Assembly (NCBI GenBank): GCA_964429135.1
Contig: CAYSAU010000009.1
Span: 66,561 to 130,560, forward strand
Length of the DNA: 64,000 nt
Direction: 5' to 3'
From: CAZSDU01 sp964429135
GTDB taxonomy: Bacteria > Bacteroidota > Bacteroidia > Bacteroidales > FEN-979
Under the pieces are notes generated by a model. It was given only the letters and a program-made list of their open reading frames with translations. It was not told the DNA's origin and did not search any database. The position numbers were made by a program, and so were the translations under genes. Below are positions 26,342 through 35,457 of this stretch, in pieces; positions within the stretch are counted from its first letter, which is position 1; each line of letters begins with the position of its first letter.

Positions 26342-27052
26342 ATGGAAAGTAAAGAAATTGAAATGTTAAAGGAATCATTCCAGCAAAAAACCTGGTCGGA
26401 AACCATCAGCTATGATACCTGGGAGATCCTCAAAGTGATGTCGGAAATGGTTGAAGGATTTGAGAAACTCAGCAAAATAGGACCTTGCGTATCCATCTTT
26501 GGTTCAGCCAGAACAGATGAAAACCACCGCTATTACAAGCTCACGGAAGAGATTGCCTACCTGCTCACCAAAAATGGTTTCGGCATTATCACGGGCGGCG
26601 GGAAAGGCATCATGGAAGCCGCCAACAAAGGCGCACATTTTGCCGGCGGGAAATCAGTCGGGTTGAACATTGCCCTGCCTTTCGAACAGAAACCCAATCC
26701 TTTCATTGATTCCAACAAACTGCTTACATTCAATTATTTTTATGTCAGAAAAACCATGTTTATGCGATATTCCATGGGTTTTATAGCCATGCCTGGAGGC
26801 TATGGCACCCTGGATGAACTCACTGAGGCCATAACCCTGATCCAGACCCAAAAACTGGCCAAATTCCCCATCGTGTTGGTTGGCTACGATTACTGGAAAG
26901 GACTCATCCAATGGCTTTCGGAAAGCATATTACCTGAAAAAAACATTCATCCGGAAGACCTGAATATTTTTAAGATCGTCGATAAAGCAGAAGAAGCTGT
27001 CAAGCATATTACCGAATTCTATGAAACTTATGCCTTAAAACCAAACTTTTAA
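26342..27052 (+). CDS. LOG-family (TIGR00730) Rossmann-fold protein
   Basis: The 236-residue protein has the lysine-decarboxylase-like fold of the LOG family. Members act as nucleoside 5'-monophosphate phosphoribohydrolases: they release the base from AMP-type nucleotides, or cytokinin from its ribotide. The diagnostic motifs are both intact: GGGKGIMEAANKGA and PGGYGTLDELTEA. CVSIFGSARTDENHRYY is the typical N-terminal strand. Although such proteins are often labelled lysine decarboxylase, that name is wrong. It lies between uvrA and rsfS in a same-strand run with its own promoter; the physiological substrate is unknown. Confidence 0.92.
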   Translation: MESKEIEMLKESFQQKTWSETISYDTWEILKVMSEMVEGFEKLSKIGPCVSIFGSARTDENHRYYKLTEEIAYLLTKNGFGIITGGGKGIMEAANKGAHFAGGKSVGLNIALPFEQKPNPFIDSNKLLTFNYFYVRKTMFMRYSMGFIAMPGGYGTLDELTEAITLIQTQKLAKFPIVLVGYDYWKGLIQWLSESILPEKNIHPEDLNIFKIVDKAEEAVKHITEFYETYALKPNF

Positions 27053-27057
27053 TTGCT

Positions 27058-27065
27058 TATTTTTG
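27058..27065 (+). promoter_or_regulatory. Promoter -7 box of rsfS-ftsH
   Basis: TATTTTTG matches TAnnTTTG and lies 19 bases before the rsfS ATG at 27085. It is the only element in the 32-base gap. Confidence 0.55.
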
Positions 27066-27084
27066 CATTTAGAGATCAAGTCCA

Positions 27085-27459
27085 ATGCCAAGGAAAAAGT
27101 TAAAAAGTCCGTTTGAAATCCTAACCGAAACCATCGGGGAAGCCATGCTGGAGAAACAGGCTAAACAACCCGTCATCCTTCATTTTAACAAAACCCTGAG
27201 CAGTATCTGCGATGCTTTTATCCTTTGTCATGGACACTCCCGGACCCAGGTTGAAGCCATTGCCGACAATGTAGTGGCAGCAGTTAAAAAAAACACAGGG
27301 CTTAATCCCTGGCATAAAGAAGGATATGAAAATGCGGAATGGATTTTGATTGACTATAGCGATGTCGTCGTCCATATCTTTCAGGAAGACCGCAGAACGT
27401 TCTATAATCTCGAGCAATTGTGGGCAGATGCAGAAATCAGGAAGATTTCTGAAAAATAA
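27085..27459 (+). CDS. rsfS: Ribosomal silencing factor RsfS
   Basis: This 124-residue protein of the Iojap family binds ribosomal protein L14 on the large subunit and blocks subunit joining when nutrients are scarce. Typical features are ISSICDAFILCHGHSRTQVEA as degenerate positions (here LSSICDAFILCHGHS), a conserved WHKEGYENAEWILIDYSDV segment, and VVHIFQEDRRTFYNLEQLW near the C-terminus. It is the first gene of a run with ftsH 33 bases downstream, a pairing I recall as common in Bacteroidota. Confidence 0.95.
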   Translation: MPRKKLKSPFEILTETIGEAMLEKQAKQPVILHFNKTLSSICDAFILCHGHSRTQVEAIADNVVAAVKKNTGLNPWHKEGYENAEWILIDYSDVVVHIFQEDRRTFYNLEQLWADAEIRKISEK

Positions 27460-27492
27460 CAGAAATTACGATAGTATAGGAAATAAGACATA

Positions 27493-29523
27493 ATGGCAGA
27501 AAAAGAACCAAAATTCATTCCACCGAAAGGAAAAAAGATAAAATTCAGTTTTTATTGGATTTATGCTATCCTGGCAATCATTTTTATTGCCATACAATAT
27601 TTCAACTATTCAAATCCGGTCAAGGAAATCACCTGGGCAAGGCTGGAAGAAATGTTGCTGAAGCAAGATATTGACAAGATCGTTGTGGTCAATAAAGAAA
27701 AAGCAGAAATCTATATCAAGCATGAGAAACTGAAATCAGATACTGCTTATAAGGATTTTTCGAAACGTGGTTTTGGAAGTTCTTCTACCACTTCCAATCC
27801 TCAGTTTTTTTACCAGGTTGGTTCCGAGGAGATTTTCCGTGGTGATCTGAAAGATACCCGTGACAGCATGATTGCCCGGATGGTAAGGGACAGCATACCT
27901 GTGGCAAAGATTCAGGAATTTAAAAAGCAATATCCTTATCCTCCCTCAACGGATACCCGTAAAGATGTTTTCGGTGATATTTTCAGTTATATTCTCCCCA
28001 TATTATTGCTGGTCGGCGCCTGGTTCCTGATCATGCGCTTCATGAGCAAGGGAGGAGGAGGCGGTGGTCAGATATTCAATATCGGAAAATCCAAAGCCCA
28101 GTTATTTGATAAAGACACCAGTGTAAGTATTACGTTCAACGATGTAGCAGGTCTGGAAGAAGCCAAAGTGGAGGTTATGGAGATTGTCGATTTCCTGAAA
28201 AATCCTTCAAAATATACCAACCTTGGCGGAAAGATTCCTAAAGGAGCGTTGCTTGTCGGCCCTCCGGGAACGGGAAAAACGCTGTTGGCCAAGGCAGTTG
28301 CCGGAGAAGCTAAGGTTCCTTTCTTTTCCATATCGGGTTCAGATTTCGTTGAAATGTTTGTCGGTGTTGGCGCTTCACGAGTCAGGGATTTATTCCGCCA
28401 GGCCAAAGAAAAAGCCCCTTGTATCATCTTTATCGATGAGATCGATGCCATTGGACGTGCCCGGGGGCGGAATGCCATCACCGGAGCCAACGATGAACGT
28501 GAGAATACCCTGAACCAGCTCCTCACCGAGATGGATGGTTTCGGTACCAATGCCGGGGTGATCATCCTGGCTGCCACTAACCGGGCTGATATCCTCGATC
28601 GTGCCCTCATGCGTGCCGGTCGTTTCGATCGTCAGATCCATGTCGAGCTACCAGATCTGGAAGAAAGAAAAGCCATTTTTAAAGTGCATTTGAAACCCCT
28701 GAAACTTGATCCCGGTCTCGACATCGACTTTCTTGCAAAACAAACGCCGGGTTTTTCCGGAGCTGATATTGCCAATGTTTGTAACGAATCAGCCTTGATT
28801 GCTGCCAGAAAAAACAAGATCATCATCGAAAGGCAGGATTTCCTCGATGCCATCGACCGTATCATCGGAGGACTGGAGAAAAGGAATAAAATCATCTCGG
28901 CTCATGAGAAAAAAGTCATTGCCTACCATGAATCCGGACATGCTGCTGTAAGCTGGCTGCTGGAACATGCCCATCCCCTGGTCAAGGTCACCATTGTTCC
29001 CAGAGGAAAGGCACTGGGTGCAGCGTGGTATTTGCCGGAAGAACGACAAATCACCACCTATGAGCAAATGTTCGATGAAATTACTGCAGCCGTGGCCGGA
29101 CGTGCTTCCGAACTGATTTTTTTCGAAAAAGTATCAACCGGTGCCCTGAACGACCTGGAAAAAGTCACAAAACAAGCCTATGCCATGGTGGTTTACTTTG
29201 GATTGAATAAAGCCATCGGTAATGTCAGCTTCTATGATTCGTCGGGCCAGACTGAATATTCCTTCCAGAAACCTTATAGCGAAAAAACAGCAGAAACCAT
29301 CGATAAAGAAGTCAGGACAATTGTGGAAAGCGCTTATGAACGGGCTAAAAAAATTATCCTTGACAACAAAGCCAAGCTGGAAGTCCTGGCCAATCTGCTG
29401 CTGGAGAGGGAAGTCATCTTCAGGGAAGACCTGGAGATAATTTTTGGGAAACGGCCTTGGGATAAAGATGATGAAAAAGAAAGTAAAAAAGAAAAAAAAC
29501 AGCCTCCGGCATTAACGGAATAA
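27493..29523 (+). CDS. ftsH: ATP-dependent zinc metalloprotease FtsH
   Basis: This 676-residue membrane-anchored AAA protease degrades misfolded membrane proteins and regulators. Two transmembrane segments (about residues 18-36 and 157-177) flank a periplasmic domain. The AAA module has Walker A GPPGTGKT at residues 256-263, Walker B CIIFIDEIDAIG and an intact second region of homology (NRADILDRALMRAGRFDRQ). The zinc site is HESGH at residues 479-483, with the third ligand in the later LNDLEKVTKQAY segment. The C-terminus is Lys/Glu-rich (DDEKESKKEKKQ). A Gly-rich hinge follows the second membrane segment. It is flanked by rsfS and a LUD-domain gene on the same strand. Confidence 0.97.
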   Translation: MAEKEPKFIPPKGKKIKFSFYWIYAILAIIFIAIQYFNYSNPVKEITWARLEEMLLKQDIDKIVVVNKEKAEIYIKHEKLKSDTAYKDFSKRGFGSSSTTSNPQFFYQVGSEEIFRGDLKDTRDSMIARMVRDSIPVAKIQEFKKQYPYPPSTDTRKDVFGDIFSYILPILLLVGAWFLIMRFMSKGGGGGGQIFNIGKSKAQLFDKDTSVSITFNDVAGLEEAKVEVMEIVDFLKNPSKYTNLGGKIPKGALLVGPPGTGKTLLAKAVAGEAKVPFFSISGSDFVEMFVGVGASRVRDLFRQAKEKAPCIIFIDEIDAIGRARGRNAITGANDERENTLNQLLTEMDGFGTNAGVIILAATNRADILDRALMRAGRFDRQIHVELPDLEERKAIFKVHLKPLKLDPGLDIDFLAKQTPGFSGADIANVCNESALIAARKNKIIIERQDFLDAIDRIIGGLEKRNKIISAHEKKVIAYHESGHAAVSWLLEHAHPLVKVTIVPRGKALGAAWYLPEERQITTYEQMFDEITAAVAGRASELIFFEKVSTGALNDLEKVTKQAYAMVVYFGLNKAIGNVSFYDSSGQTEYSFQKPYSEKTAETIDKEVRTIVESAYERAKKIILDNKAKLEVLANLLLEREVIFREDLEIIFGKRPWDKDDEKESKKEKKQPPALTE

Positions 29524-29537
29524 TCCTTTATCCTTTC

Positions 29538-30182
29538 ATGGAAGAAAGTACATCAAGAGAAAAGGTTTTGAAAAAAGTCAGGGATGCCCTGATCGAAAAA
29601 ACAGAACCACCTTACCCAATCATCGATCAGGAATCGTCTGTTTACAAACCCATGACAGACCCGCTTGATGTCACTTTCGCCGAAGCCCTGGTCAAAATGG
29701 CCGGAAAATTCGTGTACTGTGAAAGTATGGATGAATTTTTCGGAACCTTAAAATCATTCATTCTGGAAAAAGACTGGCCTTTACTGTATGCTTACGACCC
29801 CAAAATCCAGATCTTATTGAAGGAAGGTGGTATTCCCTTTTCATCCGACAGAGAAAATATCCTGGAGGCCAAACTGGGCATTACCCGTTGTGAATTTCTG
29901 ATTGCCAGGTTGGGGACGGTTATGATATCTTCCGGGATCACTCCAGGAAGGAAGCTAAGTATCTATCCTGACATTCACCTGGTGCTTGCTTATGCCTCTC
30001 AACTTGTTCCTGATCTGAAAAACGCCCTTCACCAACTGCGAAAAAAATACAATAATCAATTCCCTTCTATAGTCTCCCTGATTACTGGCCCCAGTCGTAC
30101 GGCTGATATTGAAAAAACCCTGGTGATGGGCGCCCATGGGCCTAAAGAACTTTATGTATTTTTAATCGATGATGCAAATTAG
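29538..30182 (+). CDS. LUD-domain (LutC/YkgG-like) protein
   Basis: The 214-residue protein has the LUD domain found in LutC, one of three proteins of the L-lactate utilisation complex. LEAKLGITRCEFLIARLGTVMISS and VAYASQLV-like DIHLVLAYASQLVPDL are the recognisable parts; SLITGPSRTADIEKTLVMGAHGPKEL is the classic LUD C-terminal motif. Neither lutA nor lutB is next to it; it sits between ftsH and cdsA. Its role here may therefore be unrelated to lactate. The start follows the ftsH stop by 14 bases. Confidence 0.88.
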   Translation: MEESTSREKVLKKVRDALIEKTEPPYPIIDQESSVYKPMTDPLDVTFAEALVKMAGKFVYCESMDEFFGTLKSFILEKDWPLLYAYDPKIQILLKEGGIPFSSDRENILEAKLGITRCEFLIARLGTVMISSGITPGRKLSIYPDIHLVLAYASQLVPDLKNALHQLRKKYNNQFPSIVSLITGPSRTADIEKTLVMGAHGPKELYVFLIDDAN

Positions 30183-30199
30183 AACTCAAGTTGACCTCC

Positions 30200-31039
30200 A
30201 TGCATAACTTCCGGGCCCGTACAATTACAGGACTTTCCATGGTAATTATCCTGCTGTGGGCGATGTATGCCAATCCATGGTTATTTGCCCTCCTCTTCCT
30301 GCTGGTGGTTATCCTTGGGTTATGGGAATTTTACGGGCTGGTGAAATCAGATGACACCCATCCCCAGAAAATTTCAGGGACTTTGTCGGGCGCTATTCTC
30401 TATATAGGTATTGTTTGCTTACATCTGATCCCGGATTCCATGGTTTGGTTTTTCCGAAGCCTTTGGGTTCTTCCTCTGGTTCTGTTATTTTTTCCTTTCA
30501 TTTTCGAGATTTTCAGAAAACAATCCCATCCTTTAAACAACATTTCCATCACAGTCTTAGGGATGCTCTACATTGCGCTGCCCCCTGCGCTGATGAACCT
30601 GTTCAACAGCCCTGACGCCATCCGGTTTCTTGGTTTCCCTGCCTTACTCCTGGCCTATTTTCTCCTGACCTGGATATACGATACCATCGCCTATCTTTTT
30701 GGAAAACAATTCGGGAGACATCCTTTTTTTGAGCGTATCTCCCCTAAGAAAACCTGGGAAGGAACCATAGCAGGAGCTGTTGCAGCCATTGCCCTGTCCA
30801 TTGCCTTTTTTTATTTAATCCCTGACATCCTGCTGATCGACTGGATTGCGCTGACCATAATCGTGCTGGTATTTGGTACTTTGGGTGACCTGGTTGAATC
30901 CCTGTTTAAGAGGAGCCTGAATCTCAAGGATTCCGGAAATATCCTTCCCGGCCATGGAGGAATTCTCGACCGTTTCGACACCTTGTTTCTTTCCGCACCT
31001 TTTGTATTTTTGTACTTCTTTTTAAGAAACCTTATATAA
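30200..31039 (+). CDS. cdsA: Phosphatidate cytidylyltransferase
   Basis: This 279-residue inner-membrane enzyme makes CDP-diacylglycerol from phosphatidate and CTP, the branch point of phospholipid synthesis. About eight hydrophobic segments are visible. The family signature near the C-terminus is complete: GDLVESLFKRSLNLKDSG followed by PGHGGILDRFD. PKKTWEGTIAG, in the preceding loop, is also conserved. The start is placed at the ATG 30200; an in-frame TTG at 30191 would add three residues. It is followed by psd with a one-base gap, and both belong to phospholipid head-group metabolism. Confidence 0.95.
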   Translation: MHNFRARTITGLSMVIILLWAMYANPWLFALLFLLVVILGLWEFYGLVKSDDTHPQKISGTLSGAILYIGIVCLHLIPDSMVWFFRSLWVLPLVLLFFPFIFEIFRKQSHPLNNISITVLGMLYIALPPALMNLFNSPDAIRFLGFPALLLAYFLLTWIYDTIAYLFGKQFGRHPFFERISPKKTWEGTIAGAVAAIALSIAFFYLIPDILLIDWIALTIIVLVFGTLGDLVESLFKRSLNLKDSGNILPGHGGILDRFDTLFLSAPFVFLYFFLRNLI

Positions 31040-31040
31040 A

Positions 31041-31703
31041 ATGATGACCATACACAGAGAAGGGTATAAGACCATCACCATTGCCTTTTTATTTGTCATT
31101 GCTGTATTGCTTGGCTTTAATCATGTCTTTCCCGAACAAAGCTGTTATCATTATCTCCTATACGTCATAGGGTTATGGTTTTTTCTGATGATCGTACGTT
31201 TTTTCCGTTCTCCGAAACGGAAAGCCAACAGGGCAGATAACCTCATTCTTTGCCCGGCTGACGGCAAAGTGGTGGTGATCGAACGCACCATCGAACCTGA
31301 ATTTTTTAAAGACGAACGGATACAAGTCTCCATTTTCATGTCAGCCACAAATGTGCATATCAACTGGTTCCCGGTATCTGGCGGCATTACCTATTATAAA
31401 TATCATCCTGGTAAACACATGATCGCCTTTAACCCTAAAGCAAGCCTTGAAAATGAACGGGCCACCATGGTCATTGAAACCAAACATGGCCAGAAGATCC
31501 TGGTTCGCCAGATCGCCGGTGCTATGGCCCGACGAATCAAGAGCTATCCCACTGTAGGAGAACCCGTTCTCCAGGGGGAAGAACTCGGGTTCATCAAATT
31601 CGGCTCCCGGGTGGATCTCCTTCTGCCGATCGGTACACAGATTGATATCTCCCTCAACCAGAAAGTCACCGGTAAGCAAACTGTAATCGGGAAACTTATA
31701 TAA
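31041..31703 (+). CDS. psd: Phosphatidylserine decarboxylase (short, Psd-B type)
   Basis: The 220-residue proenzyme decarboxylates phosphatidylserine to phosphatidylethanolamine. One or two N-terminal membrane segments (ITIAFLFVIAVLLGFN) precede the catalytic domain. LCPADGKVVVIER and ISIFMSATNVHINWFPVSG-like sequence (here VSIFMSATNVHINWFP) are family landmarks. The autocleavage site that creates the pyruvoyl group is the Gly-Ser in KFGSRVDLLLP. It begins one base after the cdsA stop, so the two are translationally close. No phosphatidylserine synthase gene (pssA) is seen nearby. Confidence 0.94.
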   Translation: MMTIHREGYKTITIAFLFVIAVLLGFNHVFPEQSCYHYLLYVIGLWFFLMIVRFFRSPKRKANRADNLILCPADGKVVVIERTIEPEFFKDERIQVSIFMSATNVHINWFPVSGGITYYKYHPGKHMIAFNPKASLENERATMVIETKHGQKILVRQIAGAMARRIKSYPTVGEPVLQGEELGFIKFGSRVDLLLPIGTQIDISLNQKVTGKQTVIGKLI

Positions 31704-31764
31704 TTCCAGGGTGTCTTTATAATCGCAATATACACAGCCTTGGATGAGCAAGCGGGAAACGGGG

Positions 31765-32430
31765 TCACTCTACCTGTAAAGCCTTTTTCAGAAATTCATT
31801 AAAAGGAAGCATTTTCCGGAATACTGTCAGAATATATTCCGGAAGCTCAGGAGTAGAGAGGAGTTCCCTGTTTAAGGGATGGTGGAGGATGTAATGTTTA
31901 TGCTTCAACAAATCAATATCGGGAAAGTCATTAGGAAAATCGCGGGGAGCAAGCTTTTGCTTATCCATAACGGACAGACCATCAAAATATTTACTGAATC
32001 CCCTGTTCTTCAGAATAGCTTTGAATTCCGTTGTATTGTAAAAGATTTCCTTGCGGATTTTCTTCAATTGCTCCGGATCAGGCATATAAACCCCGCCTGA
32101 AAGAAAGGATTCATCGGGTTGCACATGAAGATAATAACCCGGCCCCGAACTCCGACGCCCGGAAGCCGTCATCCATGCGCCCATATTGATTTTATAGGGC
32201 GATTTATCCCTGGCAAACCTGACATCACGATAGATGCGAAAAATGCAATCCCTGGCTTCAACAAAACGCAGGCTTTTATCCGTTTTGGCTAATTCAGGCA
32301 ACAAAGCATCCACAAAGGATAAAAAGCAGGATTTTGCATTTTCATATTGAATTTTATGAGACTGGAACCATTCACGGTTGTTATGTTCCTTCAAATCCTC
32401 AAGAAAGGTGATTACCGGAGTTAGCATCAT
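31765..32430 (-). CDS. DUF2461 (TIGR02453) family protein
   Basis: This 221-residue protein belongs to the uncharacterised DUF2461 family. Recognisable segments are FLEDLKEHNNREWFQSHK, IFRIYRDVRFARDKSPYK, and GPGYYLHVQPDESFLSGGVYMP. No catalytic motif is known for the family. The longest frame begins at 32454, but a promoter box at 32443-32450 lies inside it, so I place the start at 32430 (or the adjacent ATG at 32427). The gene is convergent with psd and divergent from the barrel-protein gene. Confidence 0.88.
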   Translation of the reverse strand: MMLTPVITFLEDLKEHNNREWFQSHKIQYENAKSCFLSFVDALLPELAKTDKSLRFVEARDCIFRIYRDVRFARDKSPYKINMGAWMTASGRRSSGPGYYLHVQPDESFLSGGVYMPDPEQLKKIRKEIFYNTTEFKAILKNRGFSKYFDGLSVMDKQKLAPRDFPNDFPDIDLLKHKHYILHHPLNRELLSTPELPEYILTVFRKMLPFNEFLKKALQVE

Positions 32431-32442
32431 TGCTTTTTTAAC

Positions 32443-32450
32443 CAAAAATA
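32443..32450 (-). promoter_or_regulatory. Promoter -7 box of the DUF2461 gene
   Basis: The minus-strand sequence TATTTTTG matches TAnnTTTG and lies 12 bases before the ATG at 32430. It excludes the longer start at 32454. Confidence 0.5.
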
Positions 32451-32525
32451 TCACTTTTTGTTGAAAAATGACTGAATTCGTGGTATTACCTTTTCCCTCT
32501 CAGGATGATTAAGCAGAAAAAACTT

Positions 32526-33347
32526 ATGAAAAAAATCAACATGCTTTTTATTGGCATGATCATACTTAACCCTGATTTGTTCGGAGCAGGTGAAACTCAC
32601 ACCGGCGGAAGCCGTAGTATCGCCATGGGGTCAGCTTCGGTAGCCCTGTCCGACTTTTGGTCGGTTTATAACAATCCGGCCGGTTCAGCCTGGGAAAGAA
32701 AAATAAAAACCGGATTCAGTTATGAAAACCGTTTCCTGATCAAGGAGCTAAGCCATAAAACACTGGGGATCATTCTCCCTTTAAAACCTGGGAACATCGG
32801 AATCACAGTTTCTCATTACGGGAATTCCCTCTACAGCGAAATAACAGCCGGTGTGAGTTTCTCCAGAAAATTCGGAAATCACTTTGCCGCCGCCGTCAAA
32901 TTAAACTATTTCAGAATTCAGATCGCCGAATCATATGGGAATAAAAATATGGTTTCATTCGAAGTCGCCCTGTTTTATAAAGCAGGCAGAAATATCTGTC
33001 TTGGATTGCATGTGTTAAATCCCTACCCGGTGAAAATCAGCACTTCTCCCAGGGAGTATCTTCCGGTGGTCATCAAGATCGGTGCAGCTTACACATTCTC
33101 CACATCCTTTCTGGCCATACTCGAAGCAGAAAAAGACCTGAATTCCGGGCTGGTTGTCAAAGCAGGAGGTGAATATCATTTTGCCAGATCATTTTATGCC
33201 CGTATCGGTTTTTCCACCAGCCCGACCTCGTTTTCTTTCGGTTTCGGAATGGAATTCGGTCGACTAACCTTCGATATTGCCTCTGCCTACCATCCTGTTC
33301 TTGGGTTTTCGCCTTCAGCTTCTTTAATCTTTTCGTTAAAAAAATAA
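32526..33347 (+). CDS. PorV/PorQ-like outer membrane beta-barrel protein
   Basis: The 273-residue protein has a signal peptide (MLFIGMIILNPDLFGAG) followed by HTGGSRSIAMGSASVALSDFW and SVYNNPAGSAW, the N-terminal signature of FadL-superfamily barrels of the PorV/PorQ/UPF0164 type. The remainder alternates hydrophobic and polar residues in strands and ends with an aromatic-poor FSLKK. PorV and PorQ are components or shuttles of type IX secretion, but this protein is shorter than PorV and its exact role is open. A near-match promoter (TACCTTTT, 32487-32494) precedes it. A second outer-membrane protein gene follows after six bases. Confidence 0.75.
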   Translation: MKKINMLFIGMIILNPDLFGAGETHTGGSRSIAMGSASVALSDFWSVYNNPAGSAWERKIKTGFSYENRFLIKELSHKTLGIILPLKPGNIGITVSHYGNSLYSEITAGVSFSRKFGNHFAAAVKLNYFRIQIAESYGNKNMVSFEVALFYKAGRNICLGLHVLNPYPVKISTSPREYLPVVIKIGAAYTFSTSFLAILEAEKDLNSGLVVKAGGEYHFARSFYARIGFSTSPTSFSFGFGMEFGRLTFDIASAYHPVLGFSPSASLIFSLKK

Positions 33348-33353
33348 TTCAGG

Positions 33354-35408
33354 ATGAAAGCCCCGGTCATCATTTTCTCGATCTGTATGATGTTTATCTG
33401 TCCCGCCATGAATGCCCAGATGGAAGAAGTCATGGAACGCATGGCTGAAACCATGGAAGCCAGTCCCGACTTTTCCGAACTTCAGGAAGAATGGCTTTCT
33501 CTCAGCCAGCACCCGGTCAACCTGAATTCAGCCAGAGAAGAAGATCTGCGCAGGGTACCCGGGTTGTCTGAGCTTCAGATAAAAAGCATCATGGAATATA
33601 AAGCCAGTTACGGGGAAATATTTTCGGTTTATGAACTGATGGCCATTCCGGAATTTGATTCTCTGGACATTCAAAAAATACAACCCTATCTGATCGTCCT
33701 CCCGGTGGTTTCCAACCCACGATTTTCACTGAAGAACCTCTTCCGTTACGGTCGTCACAGCCTGCTTGTTCGATATGGGCAATCTTTCCCCTCGAGCGAA
33801 GCTTACAGGGCTGCAGACCCGGAAACCGGCGCTGAGGTCGAACCGGTCTATCCGGGAAATCCCCATCATTATTACTTCCGTTATTCTTTTTCATGGCACG
33901 ACAAAATCCAAATCGGTCTTGCCGGGGAAAAAGATCCCGGTGAGCAATTTTTTCTCGGGAGTCAATCGAGAGGTATGGATTATTATTCAGGTTATCTCAG
34001 CCTGAGCAATATGGGAATCCTAAAAAATCTGACCATTGGTACTTTCAGGGCAGGTTTCGGACAAGGTCTCACCTTTGGTTCAGGATCCGCCCTGGGCAAT
34101 GCTCCCGGATTACTATCCGGCCTTGTATCCATTCCTATGGCCAAAGGCAGCACCAGTGTTTCAGAAAGCAATTACCTGAAAGGCCTGACAGCGACTTTCA
34201 AAATCAGGAAAGTGGAGCTCACTGCTTTTGTTTCCTATCATGGAGTGGATGCCAACATCCTGATAAGAGACAGTCTCAGCGGAAAAGTACTGCAAGTGAG
34301 TTCACTAATAAGCAGCGGTTATCACCGTACCAAGTCAGAACTTGAGGATCGTCATGCCATGACGGAATTGCTGACGGGAGGGAACTTTAATGTAACCGGA
34401 AAATTTTTCAGGATTGGAGCCAGTGCTTATTTTTCGAAATGGTCAGCCAGTCTATCTCCAAAGTTACGTCCCTATAATCAGTTTACACTTACGGGAAGTG
34501 AGTGTTTTGCTTATGGGCTCGATTACCAGTTCAGGCTCAATTCTTTGTTTTTATTTGGTGAAATCAGCCGGTGTCAAAGTGGAACGTTAGCTTTTCTTGC
34601 CGGCTTGGATGCAGAACCCGATGCCAGGGTGAAAATGCGTATCATTTACCGGCACTATCCGGCAGCTTATGTCAATCCCCGTGCCCGGGCTTTCGGACAA
34701 CAGTCATCCAACACCAACGAAAGCGGACTTTATGCTGCCCTTCAAGCCGAGTTGCATCCCAAATTGACGGTTTCAGTCTACGCTGATCTCTACCGATATC
34801 CATGGCTTAGGTACCAGTCCTCCAGACCAACAAGTGCAGTGGAATTCGGTTTACAGATCAGCAGTCCATTAACAAAAACGTGTAACTTCAATGCAAGATA
34901 TTATTATTCGAAAAACAGCTCGAATTCCTCACTTGAGGACAGCAATTCGGAAAAGATTGTCGAGGCGGGAAGGCAGAATCTACGCTTCACTATCGATTGG
35001 ATTCCTTTACCGGAAATAAGTTTAAAAAGCCGGGTCGAAGTTAATCTCACCACAGGAGATGAACAAGCAGTTCGCACGGGATACCTCATTTGTCAGGACA
35101 TTCACTACAGACCAGAAAAATTTCCGGTCGGCGCCATTCTCCGCTACTCACTCTTTGATATTCCGACTTACGGAGAACGCATATACATTTATGAACCAGA
35201 TGTATTGTATGGATATGCCGTACCGGCTTTTTATGGGAAAGGGATGAGATTCTGCTTACTGGTAAACGGGAAAGTGAACCGTCATCTGAAGTGCTGGGTC
35301 AAAGCAGGGATGACCACTTATTTTGACCGGAAGGTAATCGGGTCGGGTAAGGATATGGTCAATGCTGACACCAAATGGGATCTGACAATTCAGTTCATGA
35401 TTCAGTAA
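33354..35408 (+). CDS. Helix-hairpin-helix outer membrane barrel protein
   Basis: The 684-residue protein begins with a signal peptide ending NAQ. A helix-hairpin-helix domain of the ComEA type follows (about residues 60-110): NLNSAREEDLRRVPGLSELQ, then the second hairpin around FSVYELMAIPEFD. The remaining 550 residues are beta-rich, with aromatic-ended strands typical of an outer-membrane barrel. ComEA-type hairpins bind DNA, so DNA uptake is a possible role, but the arrangement as an N-terminal HhH ahead of a large barrel is uncharacterised as far as I know. It forms an apparent operon with the PorV-like gene six bases upstream. Confidence 0.78.
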   Translation: MKAPVIIFSICMMFICPAMNAQMEEVMERMAETMEASPDFSELQEEWLSLSQHPVNLNSAREEDLRRVPGLSELQIKSIMEYKASYGEIFSVYELMAIPEFDSLDIQKIQPYLIVLPVVSNPRFSLKNLFRYGRHSLLVRYGQSFPSSEAYRAADPETGAEVEPVYPGNPHHYYFRYSFSWHDKIQIGLAGEKDPGEQFFLGSQSRGMDYYSGYLSLSNMGILKNLTIGTFRAGFGQGLTFGSGSALGNAPGLLSGLVSIPMAKGSTSVSESNYLKGLTATFKIRKVELTAFVSYHGVDANILIRDSLSGKVLQVSSLISSGYHRTKSELEDRHAMTELLTGGNFNVTGKFFRIGASAYFSKWSASLSPKLRPYNQFTLTGSECFAYGLDYQFRLNSLFLFGEISRCQSGTLAFLAGLDAEPDARVKMRIIYRHYPAAYVNPRARAFGQQSSNTNESGLYAALQAELHPKLTVSVYADLYRYPWLRYQSSRPTSAVEFGLQISSPLTKTCNFNARYYYSKNSSNSSLEDSNSEKIVEAGRQNLRFTIDWIPLPEISLKSRVEVNLTTGDEQAVRTGYLICQDIHYRPEKFPVGAILRYSLFDIPTYGERIYIYEPDVLYGYAVPAFYGKGMRFCLLVNGKVNRHLKCWVKAGMTTYFDRKVIGSGKDMVNADTKWDLTIQFMIQ

Positions 35409-35411
35409 TTA

Positions 35412-35435
35412 AAAAGGGCCGGTATTCCCGGCCCA
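35412..35435 (-). terminator. Intrinsic terminator of the sigma-factor operon
   Basis: A GC-rich stem (GGGCCGG at 35417-35423, CCGGCCC at 35429-35435, loop of five) is flanked on its left by five A residues. These read as a T tract on the minus strand, so it best serves the minus-strand operon ending at 35458. It may also slow plus-strand transcription out of the barrel gene. Confidence 0.8.
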
Positions 35436-35457
35436 TGATTATTTCAGGCAAATGAAC

